NCBI RefSeq assembly: GCF_000374365.1
Contig: NZ_KB894115.1
Span: 124,001 to 188,000 of the forward strand
From: Bacteroides gallinarum DSM 18171 = JCM 13658
GTDB taxonomy: Bacteria; Bacteroidota; Bacteroidia; Bacteroidales; Bacteroidaceae
Direction: 5' to 3'
DNA length: 64,000 bases
Position numbers and translations under genes: made by a program. This document shows positions 52,096 to 61,437 of this stretch, piece by piece (position 1 is the stretch's first letter; every line of letters starts with the position of its first letter). The notes under the pieces are model-generated. The model worked only from the letters and a program-made list of their open reading frames with translations. It was not told the origin of the DNA and did no database searches.

Positions 52096-53150
52096 GATCT
52101 GTTTTCTATTCTAGATAAATACTCCAATCCCATCGACACATCCTCGATCTGTTTCTCCCGGCAGAAGTCCTCGTAGGTTTCCCGGATGCGGCGGCTGTCG
52201 AATTTCTCGAAGAGCGAAGAGGATACCGCCTCCGGCAGCTGCTCGTCATCGGCAACCAGTTCTACCTTCGCCGCTCCGGCTTCCAGCAAGGCGGCTTTGT
52301 CCACCGATTTCATCGCGGCGGCAGGTGCATGGACACGCACCTTGACCTTGTAGCGACCATCGGCCTCCATTTCACGCAGCTCGTCCATCAGGTGCAACCC
52401 GGCACGTTCCGCCGGCATATCCATGACACGGTACCGCATGTTCACGCGGTTCTTGACAAACTCGTACGTGCCGTCCGTATACAGCACCGTGTATCCTTTC
52501 TCCTCGTCCTCCCCGAAGTTATGCTGGCGCGAGGAACCGATATATTCGATTCCCGTCCCCGGAATGACGGTACGGTTGTGGTAATGGCCGACAAAGACCT
52601 TGTCGAAAGGAGAGAATATCCTGGCAGGCAGTTCCTTTTCCGAAGGCTGTGCCAATGCCCCGTTGATACCCTCATGGATGTAGAGGAAGTGCTCCGGTTC
52701 TCCGGAAAGCGCTTCCGCAGCCAATCGTCCGAGCCTTTCGGCAAAAGAGCCGTCTTCCGGAAAATAGCTCATTACATGGAGCGCGAACTTCCATTCCGGG
52801 CGGCACAGGGTCAGGTACTCATCCACGACAGTCACATTCGGATGCCGGTCGAAGACATGACAATATCCGCGCAGGGATTCCTGGTTCACCTTGTCGTGGT
52901 TCCCTTCCGCCAGCGTGACATGAATGTCATGGTCCGCGGCGGATACAAGCATATCCCTGACGGCCAGCAGGACATCGAGTGTCTGGGCGGCACGGGAAAA
53001 GAACAGGTCTCCTCCGACAACCACTTCCCGGATATCCCGTTCCCTGCAAATTCCCATGGCCTCCTGCCAGTTGGCCTGGAATGCAGGGATGTTGTCTTTC
53101 GAGATGTGGATGTCATTCAATAACAAAAGGCAGGGTTTGTTCTCTTTCAT
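52083..53150 (-). CDS. SbcD/gp47-like metallophosphoesterase nuclease (355 aa)
   Basis: The calcineurin-type phosphoesterase motifs are complete: LLNDIHISK, VVVGGDLFF, EGNHDK, LYIHEG and FVGHYHN. It is the nuclease partner of the SbcC-like protein and would trim DNA ends. It starts the recombination pair; the gp32-like gene lies upstream with a hairpin in between. Confidence 0.88.
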   Translation of the reverse strand: MKENKPCLLLLNDIHISKDNIPAFQANWQEAMGICRERDIREVVVGGDLFFSRAAQTLDVLLAVRDMLVSAADHDIHVTLAEGNHDKVNQESLRGYCHVFDRHPNVTVVDEYLTLCRPEWKFALHVMSYFPEDGSFAERLGRLAAEALSGEPEHFLYIHEGINGALAQPSEKELPARIFSPFDKVFVGHYHNRTVIPGTGIEYIGSSRQHNFGEDEEKGYTVLYTDGTYEFVKNRVNMRYRVMDMPAERAGLHLMDELREMEADGRYKVKVRVHAPAAAMKSVDKAALLEAGAAKVELVADDEQLPEAVSSSLFEKFDSRRIRETYEDFCREKQIEDVSMGLEYLSRIENRSCGN

Positions 53151-53169
53151 ACTAAGTGATTGTGATTAG

Positions 53170-53195
53170 GACGGGAGGCCCGGATGCCTCCCGTC
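53170..53195. terminator. Hairpin after the SSB gene
   Basis: GACGGGAGGC pairs exactly with GCCTCCCGTC around CCGGAT. It lies between the stop of the SSB gene and the SbcD-like start; no T run is present, so it may attenuate rather than stop transcription. Confidence 0.45.
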
Positions 53196-53224
53196 GGATT
53201 AGAATTCAAGAACTTGTGAAAGGC

Positions 53225-54484
53225 TTATCTGCGGTGGCGGGGACGCCCGGCACGCTCTTCCGTTTCCTCCGGCTGCTCTTCTTCCTCCCCGGGGACATCC
53301 TCCGGTTCGTCACTGGGCTTCGGACCCTCCATCTCGCTTTCGATCAGGTCGAGTAGTTCCCGGTTGCTCGTGGAGCGTGTGACACGCACGGAGAGCCCTT
53401 CCTGCTCGATGTAGCCGCGGATCATCGCACGCAGCTCCTGGCCTTCCTCGGTCTTCTCACCGAGTTCCTGCCGCTGAAGCTCGTCATAACGTTCGAAAAG
53501 GTCGTCCAGCGAGATGCCTCCGCCTTCACGCCCGTTTTCTCTGTTATCTTTCGTACGGCGGTCGAACGAGAACGCGGATATATCCTCCTTGGGCAGTTCA
53601 CCGTCCAGCGTGTCGATGACCGTCTTCATTTCATCCGTCTCCATGAGCGACATGCCGTAGATACCGTCGCACTGTTTGAGGAACTCGACGGTGGCTCCCA
53701 GATGATAACGGGTGTAGCGGTAGATGATTTCCGGGATACGCGGCGCACCCATCAGGGCGGTCAGCTCCTCCTTGGTCAACGGTACCGGTTCCGATTCGTT
53801 GTCAATGGAAATGACATACTCGGTCTTGGCTCCGTTCTTGCGCTTTTCAATCTCCACCGGATAGGCGTCATACACCGAGGAAATCGGGCACGGGTAAGAC
53901 GGATTCTTGGCCAGTTTCTTGCTCCACAGCTTGAACTTCCTCTCATCCAGATCCTTGAACTGGGCATGGGAAAGGGTCATCATCTGCACGCCTTTGGCTC
54001 GTTCACCCAGGTCGAATACATAGAGACAGTGGCCGTAACTGTATTTCAGACCGCCTCCGAACGAGCCCCCGGCAATCTTTTCCGCCAGTTTGTCGTCCCC
54101 GTCCTCTTTTGCGGCTTCGACGGCCATGCGGCGGTAAGTCTCGATGGGATCAACGCTATATCCGGCATCGGTAGCGCGGGTGACAGTGACATACATCTTC
54201 TGGGGCTTGTTCCCCGTAGCGGGTTTCTCCAGCTCCAGAAGCAGCTGGTGGACGGGATACTCATAGCCCGGACGTGTCGGCGAGCCGTCCGGATTGGGAG
54301 CGATGGGCAGGATACGGAGACGGTAAGTCCCGAACTTGTCCATGCGGAAGAACTCCGTACGGGCGAACGCCCTGTTCTCCTCCTGGGCACGCAACTGTGC
54401 CTCCTGATAAGATTCCTGAACGCCGAGGAACATTTCCTCGACAGACATGCCTTCCATGCCGTTGTTCTTTTCTTCTTCTTGCAT
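53225..54484 (-). CDS. T4 gp32-like single-stranded DNA-binding protein (419 aa)
   Basis: The core has FGTYRLRILPIAPNPDGS, HQLLLELEKPATGNK, GGLKYSYGHCLYVF and a later RYHLGATVEFLKQCDGIYG. These are the OB-fold pieces of phage gp32-like SSBs. The C-terminal tail is acidic (PEDVPGEEEEQPEETEE) and then ends GRPRHRR. The acidic tail usually recruits replisome partners. It belongs to the replication block with the SbcCD-like pair. The 281 bases upstream (54485-54765) hold a GC hairpin at 54566-54590 (CGGACGG / CCGTCCG) and nothing else I can support. Confidence 0.75.
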   Translation of the reverse strand: MQEEEKNNGMEGMSVEEMFLGVQESYQEAQLRAQEENRAFARTEFFRMDKFGTYRLRILPIAPNPDGSPTRPGYEYPVHQLLLELEKPATGNKPQKMYVTVTRATDAGYSVDPIETYRRMAVEAAKEDGDDKLAEKIAGGSFGGGLKYSYGHCLYVFDLGERAKGVQMMTLSHAQFKDLDERKFKLWSKKLAKNPSYPCPISSVYDAYPVEIEKRKNGAKTEYVISIDNESEPVPLTKEELTALMGAPRIPEIIYRYTRYHLGATVEFLKQCDGIYGMSLMETDEMKTVIDTLDGELPKEDISAFSFDRRTKDNRENGREGGGISLDDLFERYDELQRQELGEKTEEGQELRAMIRGYIEQEGLSVRVTRSTSNRELLDLIESEMEGPKPSDEPEDVPGEEEEQPEETEERAGRPRHRR

Positions 54485-54765
54485 AAACGCTTTGTTTTAT
54501 GGATTTAAAAATGCCCGAAGAATGCGACACGGTATACCCGCATCGCAAAGAAACTGGTAACAGGACGGACGGGTTCGGTTGCACCGTCCGCGTTCAACTG
54601 ATAAAATTGGGAGAGGATGTCTCGCTGACCGTATCCCGAAAGAGGATACTCATTTGACAATATGGAAAGGTCTTGCAGCGACCGTGGAATACAAAATTAG
54701 GCAAATTACCCGGAACAGCCATACATGTACATGAATGTTTCTCACCGGCATTGTCCTTCAGCGCA

Positions 54766-55260
54766 TTACCGTTTCATTTTAAGAATGCTTTTAATCTCTC
54801 CGAGCAGTCTGTCGCCGCCCGGCGCGTTCCGCGCTTCGGCAAGCAGCCTCCTGCGGTTCCGGCGGATATACTCTTCTCTCTTGCGGCGGCATATGCCTTC
54901 ATAGTAGGCTTTGCGCTCCGGCGTGAGCCGTTTCCCGCGCCGGCAATAGACCCCGTCCCGGCGGTACTCGTCCAGGTAGCGGCGGAACTTCGCCTTGCCG
55001 CAGGAAGGGTCTTTCGATGCCTCCGCCACCGACCGTATGACCTGCCAGTCCGGCTCGAAGGGCTGCTGCGTGGCGCATAACCTGCGGAGCAGATGATAGA
55101 CTACCGGCATCTCATACCGGAGCATGAAGCCTATCCGTGTCTCGTCGAAAGGAAAGCGCTTAAGCGTCCCCTGCGGTCTTCCGTCTTCTCGCTTTCGGGG
55201 CTTCTGCTGCCGGGGAGACGGTTTCTTCTGCGGCTGCCGCCTGATTTTCTTCTGTTTCAT
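54766..55260 (-). CDS. Basic phage protein of unknown function (164 aa)
   Basis: The ATG at 55260 is preferred; a longer frame from 55341 overlaps the previous gene almost fully. The start is very basic (MKQKKIRRQPQKKPSPRQQK), then comes a helical part with YRRDGVYCRRGKRLTPERK. It may be a nucleic-acid-binding protein. It overlaps the small gene before it by about 100 bases in another frame. Confidence 0.5.
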   Translation of the reverse strand: MKQKKIRRQPQKKPSPRQQKPRKREDGRPQGTLKRFPFDETRIGFMLRYEMPVVYHLLRRLCATQQPFEPDWQVIRSVAEASKDPSCGKAKFRRYLDEYRRDGVYCRRGKRLTPERKAYYEGICRRKREEYIRRNRRRLLAEARNAPGGDRLLGEIKSILKMKR

Positions 55261-55372
55261 GATGTTGCGGTTGAATGGTTTGCTGTACGGTTTCACGGAC
55301 GGGAACGTTCCTGCGCTCCGCAATCCTCCGGCGGCTTTCAATATCGCCGTTTACATTGAGTTTATGTTTCAT
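55160..55372 (-). CDS. Small unknown phage protein (70 aa)
   Basis: The ATG at 55372 lies two bases after the stop of the tail-fibre gene, as if coupled to it. The protein is hydrophilic (ESRRRIAERRNVPVRETVQ) with an alanine- and glutamate-rich tail. Its end overlaps the start of the basic protein in a different frame. Both frames could be real. Confidence 0.45.
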   Translation of the reverse strand: MKHKLNVNGDIESRRRIAERRNVPVRETVQQTIQPQHHETEENQAAAAEETVSPAAEAPKARRRKTAGDA

Positions 55373-55374
55373 GA

Positions 55375-57957
55375 CTATACAAAATAGGTGAAGTTGAGTT
55401 CTACATTGACATTGTACATACCGCGCTCGTAAAGCTGTATCCTGCGCGAACCGCCGTAGATGGTGAACGAGGAGCCCCGGTTGTACTTGTGGTCATCGTT
55501 CCAGTCAGCGGCGCTGCAGCGCACGCTGTATCTCGGGGGCTGTATCTTGTTCGGGATGACGGCAACGATGCCGCCCCAGTTGCTGCCGTCCCTGCGTGCG
55601 GTATTGATATACCCCTGTATGGACACGATATTCCCGATCTGGCGGATAAACAGCCCCTGGGTATCTGTTCCCGAGCCGCTGTTCTCCATGTGCATCCATC
55701 CCGTATCCGCCAGCAGGGGCTGGTATTCTTCCGCATAGGCGGCTCCGATAGCGCGGCAGGCCTGCCGTTTCGCCTCCGCTGTCGGCAAGGACAGGTCGGA
55801 AAGTTTGCCGTCCTTGCGCAGGTAGTCCTTGACGATTTCGTCTTTGGACAGCACGTCCAACTTGTTCCGCAGGAGCTGCCGGGCTTCCATGGGGGATTTT
55901 CCTTGCCCGGTCAAAAAGTCGATGTAATCCTGGAACAGGTTTTCAAGCGCGGCGAAGCGGGCGTCCGCCCCGGCCTTGGTATACAGGTTCAGGTTGGTGG
56001 CGATGGTATCCTTTTCGGAAGCGTTGTAGCCGCCCATCAGCCGCTCCGCCTTTTTCTTGAGTTCCCTGACAACCTGCGAGGTCATCACGTATCCCTCGAC
56101 CTGCGCGTGCGAAATGCCGCCTTCATCTATGTAGGCGAACGAACCGGTCTTGATTTCCAGCAGTTTGTCCCTGAGTTCGGGTGTGAAGACAATGCCCTCG
56201 TAAGCGGAGTCAGTCCCGAGCTTGCCGTCCATCATCCGGTCTATCTCGGCCGTGGAATAGACTTCGAGGTTCTTGCGTGCCTTGCCCTTGTCCGGAAGGT
56301 CGGACAGGTTCGAGGTCTTGGCCAGTTTCAGCTCCCCGGTACCTTTCTTTTCGGCATCGAGGGTATCCCTGACGGCCGCCTGCCGCTTTGCTTTCAGTTC
56401 GGCGGCTTCCTCTGCCGTCAGCCCGCTGATCTCGTCCGCCGTCAGGCGCACCAGCTCCTTCAATCCTTCGGAGATTTCCAGAAATACCTCCCCGGCTTCC
56501 GCTTTGGAATAGACATCGATATTCTTCCGGGCGGCAGCCTTGTCCATGACATCGGAAAGGTTCCCGTCGGCGGAGAGTTTCATTTTCAAAGCCGCCGCGA
56601 CGGTTCCCGATGTGACATAACCTTCGCCGCCCTCCGTCAGTTCTCCGGTAGTGATAGCCGCCAGTTTCTTCCTGTATTCGGTCGTGAAGTCTTCGGTAGA
56701 GAGCTGTTTGCCTTCTACCACATCCACTTTCTTTCCCATCGCCTCCGTAAAGGCCCTGACGGTCACATAGGTGTCGGACACGGATTTTCCGTTGATTTTA
56801 AGCGTACCGAGCACATCCACCGCTCCCAAAGGGGCAAGCACGATGTCGCCCAGAGCGTTCCTCAGCGCAAAACGGAAACTGTCAGCGGTGTCGAAGCCGA
56901 CGGTGGCGAGCAGCGCGGCGGCACTGTCGCGCCAGGTAATCAGGTTTGTCAGCCTGGCATTGTCTTTCGTATAGGCGGTATTCTGAATATCGATACCCCG
57001 TCCGGTGCTTTGCAGGGAGAGCAGTCCGCCGACCTGCAGGGTGGCGGTACGCCCGATGACTTTCAAAACAGGTGTGGTGCAGGCTTTTCCGTCATGCACG
57101 GCAAAGTCACGGTATTTTGTTCCGCCGCCCTCCGTGCCGTGGTAATTGATACGGATACAACCCTCATCCGTCACATCCGAGGTGTTATAGATGTCGTATC
57201 CCTTGATGCGGACAGCCCCGATCCGGGCGTTTTCATTCAGCGAAGTACCGCAGGATATGCCGTCTTCCGTAACCCTGGCCAGTTCCTTGCCTTGTTTCAT
57301 GAAACTGAACGTGCCGTCCGTCCGGATGACAATCTCGTTGACAAGCAGACCGTGCAGGTAGGCACCGATGGCGGCATGGCCGTCCGCCTTGACGATGCCT
57401 TTGAGCATGTAGCCGTTCCCGCCGCTGACGGAGACGGCGGTCTTGGAGCTGATTTCTTTCTGCCCGGTGAACGTTCCGGCCAGCACCAGATCCTTCTTGA
57501 CGGTCTGCCGGGCAAAAGGTGTATCGAGCAGGACAGCATAGCGGCCGAAGAACTTGTCGATGAACCGGGGTGCATAGCTCTCCGTCACCTCGATGGCCGC
57601 CGGCAGTTTGTCAGTAACCGGATCGACCGTATCCGGGACAGCCTTGGCTCCGGCACAGAGATAACAGGTACGCCCGCGCTTGTTGACCTCATTGGCGTAG
57701 ACCACCGATTCATGCCGGTTGATTTCGTATATATAATAGGGATAGACAGCATCGGCGCAGCCGTCGAAACGGCGTACCTTTCCGCCGAGCCAGACATAAC
57801 CCGGGGAGACGCGGGGACCCTCGATCTCGCATCCGGAGATGATGAAGTCCGAGCAGCCGTCAAAAACGGCACTCATGCTGAGAGCCAGTTCCTGCAAGTT
57901 CAGGATATCGTCCGAGTAGGTATACCGTCCGCCGGTTTCCGCAATATATTCTTTCAT
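55375..57957 (-). CDS. Phage tail-fibre or tail-appendage protein (860 aa)
   Basis: The N-terminal 150 residues look like an attachment domain. The middle is beta-rich and followed by repeating helical modules of the form ARKNL-x-VYS-x-AE (ARKNLEVYSTAEIDRM, ARKNIDVYSKAEAGEV, ATNLNLYTKAGADARF). The C terminus (TGWMHMENSGSGTDTQG ... QLYERGMYNVNVEL) is likely the receptor-binding tip. It follows the tail I-like gene with a four-base overlap, the usual order in contractile tails. The host receptor is unknown. Confidence 0.75.
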   Translation of the reverse strand: MKEYIAETGGRYTYSDDILNLQELALSMSAVFDGCSDFIISGCEIEGPRVSPGYVWLGGKVRRFDGCADAVYPYYIYEINRHESVVYANEVNKRGRTCYLCAGAKAVPDTVDPVTDKLPAAIEVTESYAPRFIDKFFGRYAVLLDTPFARQTVKKDLVLAGTFTGQKEISSKTAVSVSGGNGYMLKGIVKADGHAAIGAYLHGLLVNEIVIRTDGTFSFMKQGKELARVTEDGISCGTSLNENARIGAVRIKGYDIYNTSDVTDEGCIRINYHGTEGGGTKYRDFAVHDGKACTTPVLKVIGRTATLQVGGLLSLQSTGRGIDIQNTAYTKDNARLTNLITWRDSAAALLATVGFDTADSFRFALRNALGDIVLAPLGAVDVLGTLKINGKSVSDTYVTVRAFTEAMGKKVDVVEGKQLSTEDFTTEYRKKLAAITTGELTEGGEGYVTSGTVAAALKMKLSADGNLSDVMDKAAARKNIDVYSKAEAGEVFLEISEGLKELVRLTADEISGLTAEEAAELKAKRQAAVRDTLDAEKKGTGELKLAKTSNLSDLPDKGKARKNLEVYSTAEIDRMMDGKLGTDSAYEGIVFTPELRDKLLEIKTGSFAYIDEGGISHAQVEGYVMTSQVVRELKKKAERLMGGYNASEKDTIATNLNLYTKAGADARFAALENLFQDYIDFLTGQGKSPMEARQLLRNKLDVLSKDEIVKDYLRKDGKLSDLSLPTAEAKRQACRAIGAAYAEEYQPLLADTGWMHMENSGSGTDTQGLFIRQIGNIVSIQGYINTARRDGSNWGGIVAVIPNKIQPPRYSVRCSAADWNDDHKYNRGSSFTIYGGSRRIQLYERGMYNVNVELNFTYFV

Positions 57958-58520
57958 TGTCCTGTATTCTTATTGGGGGTGTATTCGTCTTCGTCGATCT
58001 TGATCAGGTAGGTCTTGCCTGCTGTCTTATAGGTGTTCACCACATAGGAAAGCATATAGACCAGTTCCCGCGGAGGTATGGTGACGGGCGGGACGCAGAC
58101 CATGAAGCTGACCTTGTTGATCAGCTTCTCTTCCGCCAGCAGGTAGAACGGACGGGGGCGTTCCGCCTCATTGTCCGTTGTAACCTGTTCCCCGTTGTAC
58201 CATACGGTGAAAGGACGCTGGTATTCCGCCCCTTCGTGGTACAGGTCCACACCGACACTCGTGCTGTCCTTGATGAAGATGCGGTCCTTGCCGTCCTTGA
58301 TGTATTTACCGAACCGGTAGTTCAGGAACCACTCGAAATAGATGACCTGTGAGGTCATGCGCGCCTCGATGTGCCGTTCCCTCGTGAAACTGCGGAACCA
58401 CTCGTTGGTGCGTTGCAGCGGGTAGAGGCAGCTCTGCACGAACAGGATGAATTTCCGTCCCGACAGATAGTGCGGGACAAGGCGGTTTACGGTGCGGTCT
58501 ATGGATAACTTATACCTCAT
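57954..58520 (-). CDS. Tail protein I-like baseplate component (188 aa)
   Basis: The family is not certain. Between the baseplate J-like gene and the tail fibre, phages usually encode tail protein I, and this protein has the right size and place. It contains LSGRKFILFVQSCLYPLQR and ERPRPFYLLAEEKL. It overlaps J by 11 bases and the tail fibre by four. Assignment is mainly from position. Confidence 0.5.
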   Translation of the reverse strand: MRYKLSIDRTVNRLVPHYLSGRKFILFVQSCLYPLQRTNEWFRSFTRERHIEARMTSQVIYFEWFLNYRFGKYIKDGKDRIFIKDSTSVGVDLYHEGAEYQRPFTVWYNGEQVTTDNEAERPRPFYLLAEEKLINKVSFMVCVPPVTIPPRELVYMLSYVVNTYKTAGKTYLIKIDEDEYTPNKNTGQ

Positions 58521-59403
58521 GGTTTTCTATTTTCAGGATGATGGCCTCACGGAAGTTGGGCAGGCCGGCCTCCTCGTCCTTGCCGGATGATTCTTTCAGG
58601 TATCCCGATGCGGTATGGGTCATGCGGGCGACACGCTGCGGGGGCCGGATATGGCCGTCGGTATCGTGGCTGGCTATGAAGATTCCCTGTTCGGGTACCG
58701 CATTCTCGTCAATATGGACATCGGTCACATGTTCCGCACGACGTACGGCATCCGTCAGACGGGAGACATAGACGGCGGCATCGAAGTCGATTTCCATCAT
58801 ATAGGCGTTCAGCTGCTCCTCGATGGCGTCATATACCTCGGATTCAGGTACGGCCCCGTCATGGAAGACCGTCAGGCGCGGTATCAGCACATCGCCCTTG
58901 GTGGAGATGACCTCCACCCGTGTTCCGGCAAACTTCAACTTGCCGATATAGGCATTGATGGGTACCAGGTCTTCAGGCGGTATGGCGGAAAGGTTGCCTT
59001 TCGTGCCGGTAGCTACTTTCAGGATCAGCTTGCTGTCCAGGTTCCGGTCATCGGTACTCTCCACATACGATACCTGTGTGATGATGCGTTTGGTTTCGTC
59101 GACATTCGGATAGCCGAACGCCAGCCCGTCTTCCCGCACCGTCAGTTCGTCTCCCTGCTGGTACTGCAGCAGGGCGTTGGCATAATAGGCAGGCGTACCG
59201 TTGATACGCCCGTTGATGGCTTCGGAAATATCCACCGCGAAGACATCCAGCAGGGTCTCGAAACTGTATATGGCTGCCGCCACTACCCACAGGATGCCGT
59301 TCATGACGGACAGTTTGGAGTCGCTGGCAAACTCTGCCAGCTCCAGCCTCCGGTTGCGTTCCGCAACGGCCTCGTTGTATATTTCCTTGATCGTACGGCT
59401 CAT
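58510..59403 (-). CDS. Baseplate J-like protein (297 aa)
   Basis: The protein contains DVFAVDISEAINGRINGTPAY, QVSYVESTDDRNLDSKLILK, KLKFAGTRVEVISTKGD and DAAVYVSRLTDAVRRAEHV. These alternating strands and helices are typical of J-type baseplate proteins of contractile tails. It lies between the LysM-type protein and the tail I-like protein, with overlaps of four and eleven bases. It probably builds the baseplate ring that links tube and fibres. Confidence 0.65.
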   Translation of the reverse strand: MSRTIKEIYNEAVAERNRRLELAEFASDSKLSVMNGILWVVAAAIYSFETLLDVFAVDISEAINGRINGTPAYYANALLQYQQGDELTVREDGLAFGYPNVDETKRIITQVSYVESTDDRNLDSKLILKVATGTKGNLSAIPPEDLVPINAYIGKLKFAGTRVEVISTKGDVLIPRLTVFHDGAVPESEVYDAIEEQLNAYMMEIDFDAAVYVSRLTDAVRRAEHVTDVHIDENAVPEQGIFIASHDTDGHIRPPQRVARMTHTASGYLKESSGKDEEAGLPNFREAIILKIENHEV

Positions 59404-60332
59404 TCCACTGTATAAGTTTTATTGTCGATGATAAACTCCCAGGCTCCGCCCTCGTTCCAGCTCTCCTCATGCAGGATGACCCATATGGCCTCCATACCCG
59501 ATATGATACGGTAGCGTCCGGTCGTTTCGTCCCGGTCCGGCTCCCTGTAAGTCCCCGTCGGGGAAACAGGCAGTGTCATCCGGCAGTTACGCCGGTTGCC
59601 GTAGCATTCCACGATAGCCATCAGGTATTTGTCCAATACGGTCGGTTTGATTCGCACCTCCGACAGGTCGAGTTCCATCAGACCACGGCATTCGATGAGC
59701 GGCAAGAGGTCGGATACCATGCTTCCGGACAGGTCTATCCGGTAAGTGCCCGACAAAATCCGGAAACCGTCCAGTGCAAGCGTGCACCCCCGGAGCGTCA
59801 GTTCTTCCACATGCAGCTCACGGAGAAGGATGACGGACGAAGGGGTCATGCCGCTCCAGTCGATATGGCGGAACGAGGCATCGGCAAACCATCGGATTTT
59901 GCGCTTGTGGCGCACACGGCTGTCGAACGTATGGTGTAGCGTGTACGGTATATGGCCGAGAATGACGGTTTCCGCTGCACTATCATCGCCCCAGTCGATT
60001 TCCAACGTTCCCGTTCCGGAAACCTCGCACTGCACGGACACAAGTGCCGCTGACAACGAAAAAACGGCCGTCTGCGGGCAAGTGAAATGTTTGGGATAGA
60101 CATGTCGTTCACCGTTGGAGGGTACAATGCCGTGCATCTCGTTATAGGCGACCACATCGGCATTGATGATGAATCCGTCGGTATAGGTCAATTCCTGCCC
60201 GGTGCGGAGTTCCGTTTCCAGTGAAAGACCCGGATTGTTGATAAGCAGGTCCACAATCCCTTCGATGCTCCCGTACAGATGCAGGGCGACATCATAGATA
60301 TTTTGTCCGGTGATGACTCGGTAATTACCCAT
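59400..60332 (-). CDS. LysM-domain baseplate or tail-tip protein (310 aa)
   Basis: Residues 3-50 form a LysM domain (YRVITGQNIYDVALHLYGS, DLLINNPGL, LRTGQELTY), which binds peptidoglycan. The rest is beta-rich with GTLEIDWGDDSAAETV and a DLSGSMVSDLLPLIE leucine-rich stretch. LysM proteins are common at the tail hub of phages. It overlaps the following baseplate gene by four bases and the preceding one by eight. Confidence 0.7.
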   Translation of the reverse strand: MGNYRVITGQNIYDVALHLYGSIEGIVDLLINNPGLSLETELRTGQELTYTDGFIINADVVAYNEMHGIVPSNGERHVYPKHFTCPQTAVFSLSAALVSVQCEVSGTGTLEIDWGDDSAAETVILGHIPYTLHHTFDSRVRHKRKIRWFADASFRHIDWSGMTPSSVILLRELHVEELTLRGCTLALDGFRILSGTYRIDLSGSMVSDLLPLIECRGLMELDLSEVRIKPTVLDKYLMAIVECYGNRRNCRMTLPVSPTGTYREPDRDETTGRYRIISGMEAIWVILHEESWNEGGAWEFIIDNKTYTVE

Positions 60333-61026
60333 GGTTGTCCTCCTTCTCCTCGGTTTCCAGCAACAGTTCTCCCGTTGCCGAGTCTATATAGGCGTTCTTG
60401 ATGACGACCTTGTCCGCACCAAACTCCGCCTGCAGTTTGGCAGCCAGACCGTTGTTCTCCATGTTGGAGTGCAGGAAGTCTATCAGCCCCACACCGGTAG
60501 TCGGATGCTGGTAGAGATTGCCGGCCACGGCCTTGAGCAGGAATGTCCCGTTCTGCATCTTGGAGGCTCCGATCCCGAAGTCCGTCTCCTCGCCGCTGTA
60601 GACAACCAGGCAGTCTTCCCTGATCAGCAGGTTATAGAGGCCGTCTTCATTCAAGGCATAGAGCGAAGGCAGGGTCACCGCCTGCCTCGTCCCGTCACCA
60701 TATTCCTGCATGACAGGAAACCAGCATTTGCTGGTGGCTGCGCAACGCACATATTCCACGCCGCCGGACCCGCTTTCCATGGCAATCCGTACCGTCAATA
60801 ACCGGTTGTCGGGCGTATAGGGAATACGGATATGAATACCTTTTGCATCGCTATACGATGAGAGGAAGTCCGCCGGTACGGTTATCTCCCCGTGGCGGAA
60901 GTCCGCATTGTCGGCATCTTCCACGCTGTCAAGCAGGCGGAAGTTATGGAAAGTCTTTCCGGCAACCCGTCCGGACATTTCCACTTCCCCGTATTCGGCA
61001 TCCATTATGATATCCTCTCTGGCCAT
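60325..61026 (-). CDS. Baseplate wedge, gp25/W-like protein (233 aa)
   Basis: The C-terminal part has GNLYQHPTTGVGLIDFLHSN, followed by LAAKLQAEFGADKVVIKNAY. The HPTTGVGL box is the sign of gp25/W baseplate-wedge proteins, which form the tail baseplate. The N-terminal half is beta-rich and family-specific. It overlaps the LysM gene by eight bases. Confidence 0.65.
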   Translation of the reverse strand: MAREDIIMDAEYGEVEMSGRVAGKTFHNFRLLDSVEDADNADFRHGEITVPADFLSSYSDAKGIHIRIPYTPDNRLLTVRIAMESGSGGVEYVRCAATSKCWFPVMQEYGDGTRQAVTLPSLYALNEDGLYNLLIREDCLVVYSGEETDFGIGASKMQNGTFLLKAVAGNLYQHPTTGVGLIDFLHSNMENNGLAAKLQAEFGADKVVIKNAYIDSATGELLLETEEKEDNHG

Positions 61027-61056
61027 GGTGTTGATATAAAAATCCCGGCCGCACCC

Positions 61057-61079
61057 AAGAGTACGACCGGGGTACTCTT
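61057..61079. terminator. Short hairpin in the tail operon
   Basis: AAGAGTAC pairs with GTACTCTT around GACCGGG. It lies in the 87-base gap between the wedge gene and the small gene before it; no strong T run is present. Confidence 0.35.
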
Positions 61080-61113
61080 TGTGTAAAGAGTAGCGGCAGA
61101 CAGAAATTTCGGT

Positions 61114-61437
61114 TTATGCGTTGGAGATTTCGTTATAAATCGCCTCCACGGTGCCCCACATATCGTCGGGCAGTTCCTCGTCCGAGATCTTCTCGCAGGC
61201 GGCTTGCAGGTAGGCCATCTCGTCGGCGGAGAACTCTACCTCCAAGGGATGCTCTTTCTCCACGTCCCACTCGATACGCTTGTCTTCCGCATTTTCACGA
61301 AGGTTGATGGCTTTACGTTCCTCGTCACCGATGGCGATTTTACGCAGGATTTCCTTTTTGAGGTTGAATTCCTTAAAGTTGCCACGTGCCGGCAGGAAGG
61401 TCGGCAGGTAAAGGCGGTCCTTGACACTCAGTTCCAT
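61114..61437 (-). CDS. Small acidic phage protein (107 aa)
   Basis: A highly charged protein (EEERKAINLRENAEDKR-like runs, DVEKEHPLEVEFSADEM) without known motif. Its start overlaps the stop of the previous gene by one base, so they are coupled. It lies in the tail gene cluster and may be a tail assembly helper; this is inferred from position only. Confidence 0.5.
   Translation of the reverse strand: MELSVKDRLYLPTFLPARGNFKEFNLKKEILRKIAIGDEERKAINLRENAEDKRIEWDVEKEHPLEVEFSADEMAYLQAACEKISDEELPDDMWGTVEAIYNEISNA

Noticed and set aside
55489..58011. Long open frame on the + strand (840 codons) opposite the tail-fibre gene
   Set aside because: Antisense shadow. The minus frame has tail-fibre modules and fits the overlapping gene order; the + frame has none.
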